A DNA stretch of 64,000 nucleotides, from assembly GCF_004792685.1 (NCBI RefSeq), contig NZ_SRXT01000001.1, positions 186,001 to 250,000 of the forward strand, read 5' to 3'. The position numbers and the translations under genes were made by a program. Under the pieces are notes generated by a model. The model was not told the origin of the DNA. It saw nothing but the letters and a program-made list of their open reading frames with translations, and searched no databases. Positions within the stretch are counted from its first letter, which is position 1; every line of letters starts with the position of its first letter. Below, piece after piece: positions 63,315 to 64,000 of this stretch. This DNA is from Sphingomonas gei (GTDB lineage Bacteria; Pseudomonadota; Alphaproteobacteria; Sphingomonadales; Sphingomonadaceae).

Positions 63315-64000
63315 ATGTCTAAGAGCGGGAATTCGCAACCGGAATTCGGTGCGGTAAGCGGATATGGCAGTGTTTTGCACTGTGGCATTCGACACGAATC
63401 GGCACTGCGCGAATCAGAGGTGCGGCGCGGTTTGCGCACCCAAGCGCGGTCTTTGCACGGAAACATACGCTTCCGAACCCTCCTTTCCGCAACTATTCTC
63501 TCGACGCTCGCGCTGGTTGCCAGCCCGGCCACCGCGCAAGAAGTAGCGACGCCGCCGGCACCGGCACAATCGCCCGGTCCTGCGCAAGTTTCTGAGGGAG
63601 CGACGCGGGCTGGCGAGCCGGCCGAAGCCGAGATCATCGTCACCGGCTCGCGGATTCAGGCCACCGGCTTCGCGGCACCCACCCCGACGACGATGGTCGG
63701 CGAGGAGCAGATCCAGAACAACGCCCAGCCGAACATCTTCGCAACCATCACGCAATTGCCTTCGCTGCAGGGATCGAGCGGTTCGACGACGAACACGTTC
63801 AGCACTTCGAGCGGACAGCAGGGTTTGAGCTCGTTCTCGCTGCGCGGGCTCGGTACGATCCGTACGCTCACTCTGATCGACGGCCAGCGCGTCGTGGGGG
63901 CATATTATACCGGCGTCACCGACGTCAGCCTGTTCCCGCAATTGCTCGTCCGCCGCGTGGACGTGGTGAACGGCGGCGCCTCGGCATCCTATGGCTCGGA
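63315..64000 (+). CDS. TonB-dependent receptor, 3' end outside window
   Basis: The first 228 residues of an outer-membrane receptor, open to the last base. ATG 63315 (or 63312) follows AGGAGGAGG. A long, charged N-terminal stretch of about 50 residues precedes the hydrophobic signal (FRTLLSATILSTLALVASPATAQ). A TonB-box-like AEIIVTGSRIQATGF follows, then the plug (ITQLPSLQGSSG, SFSLRGLGTIRTLTLIDGQRVVGAYYTGVTDVSLFPQLLVRRVDVVNGGASASYGS). It is divergent from the MFS-GH43 operon and probably brings the same xylo-oligosaccharide across the outer membrane. Confidence 0.92.
   Translation, partial: MSKSGNSQPEFGAVSGYGSVLHCGIRHESALRESEVRRGLRTQARSLHGNIRFRTLLSATILSTLALVASPATAQEVATPPAPAQSPGPAQVSEGATRAGEPAEAEIIVTGSRIQATGFAAPTPTTMVGEEQIQNNAQPNIFATITQLPSLQGSSGSTTNTFSTSSGQQGLSSFSLRGLGTIRTLTLIDGQRVVGAYYTGVTDVSLFPQLLVRRVDVVNGGASASYGS

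Overview
The window is high-GC DNA packed with genes on both strands. It most resembles an alphaproteobacterium of the Sphingomonas group. This rests on three TonB-dependent receptors, many TonB-linked glycosidases, FixL/FixJ-type two-component genes, a Tat-exported rhamnosidase set and typical sphingomonad inverted repeats at gene ends. The genus call is inference. I see no rRNA, tRNA, CRISPR array, prophage or insertion sequence.

Region 1 (1-23.5 kb) is a polysaccharide-use locus. It opens with the 3' part of a TonB receptor. A compact, translationally coupled operon follows: IclR regulator, a solute-binding-like protein without signal peptide, Gfo/Idh/MocA oxidoreductase, SDR dehydrogenase and GH42 beta-galactosidase, with GH29 alpha-L-fucosidase and an SGNH esterase next. 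Two divergent pairs come after that (GH106 / second GH42, and GH78 / second SGNH esterase), then a GH43-like protein coupled to a GntR/FadR regulator. Both divergent promoters share a near-identical AT-rich motif, and a weaker copy precedes the GntR gene, so this looks like a local regulon. The enzyme set points to a glycan rich in rhamnose, galactose and fucose, for example a rhamnogalacturonan I or arabinogalactan-type pectin side chain.

Region 2 (23.5-37.8 kb) holds an APC permease, a TPR-sulfotransferase, a TonB receptor, an overlapping bioF-bioD-bioA operon without bioB, a shortened and divergent Mfd-like helicase, a catalase-related exported protein, a NarL-type response regulator and a small membrane protein.

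Region 3 (37.9-56.9 kb) is devoted to signalling and redox functions. A propeller-type sensor kinase appears to be broken by one extra base in a C run. Downstream are a ThuA-like protein, a group III truncated globin, cytochrome bd (cydA, cydB and a CydX-like 39-residue ORF), three further histidine kinases, three FixJ-like or receiver-only regulators and an Rrf2 regulator with a palindrome touching its start codon. Three paralogous NmrA-like NAD(P)-binding proteins are interleaved with a GST, an AhpD-like protein and a DoxX-like membrane protein. An alpha/beta hydrolase is divergent from the Rrf2 gene.

Region 4 (57.1-58.9 kb) is the most unusual. A 49-codon ORF with a strong ribosome binding site is followed by a 513-residue asparagine-synthetase-like protein lacking the glutaminase cysteine. 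The peptide's last 18 residues fit the lasso-peptide pattern: Thr at -2, a small residue at +1 and acids at +8/+9. No B-type leader protease is visible. Region 5 (59-64 kb) is a xylo-oligosaccharide-type locus: LacI regulator, GH43 xylosidase, MFS transporter and a divergent TonB receptor cut by the window end, with LacI-like palindromes in the divergent promoter.
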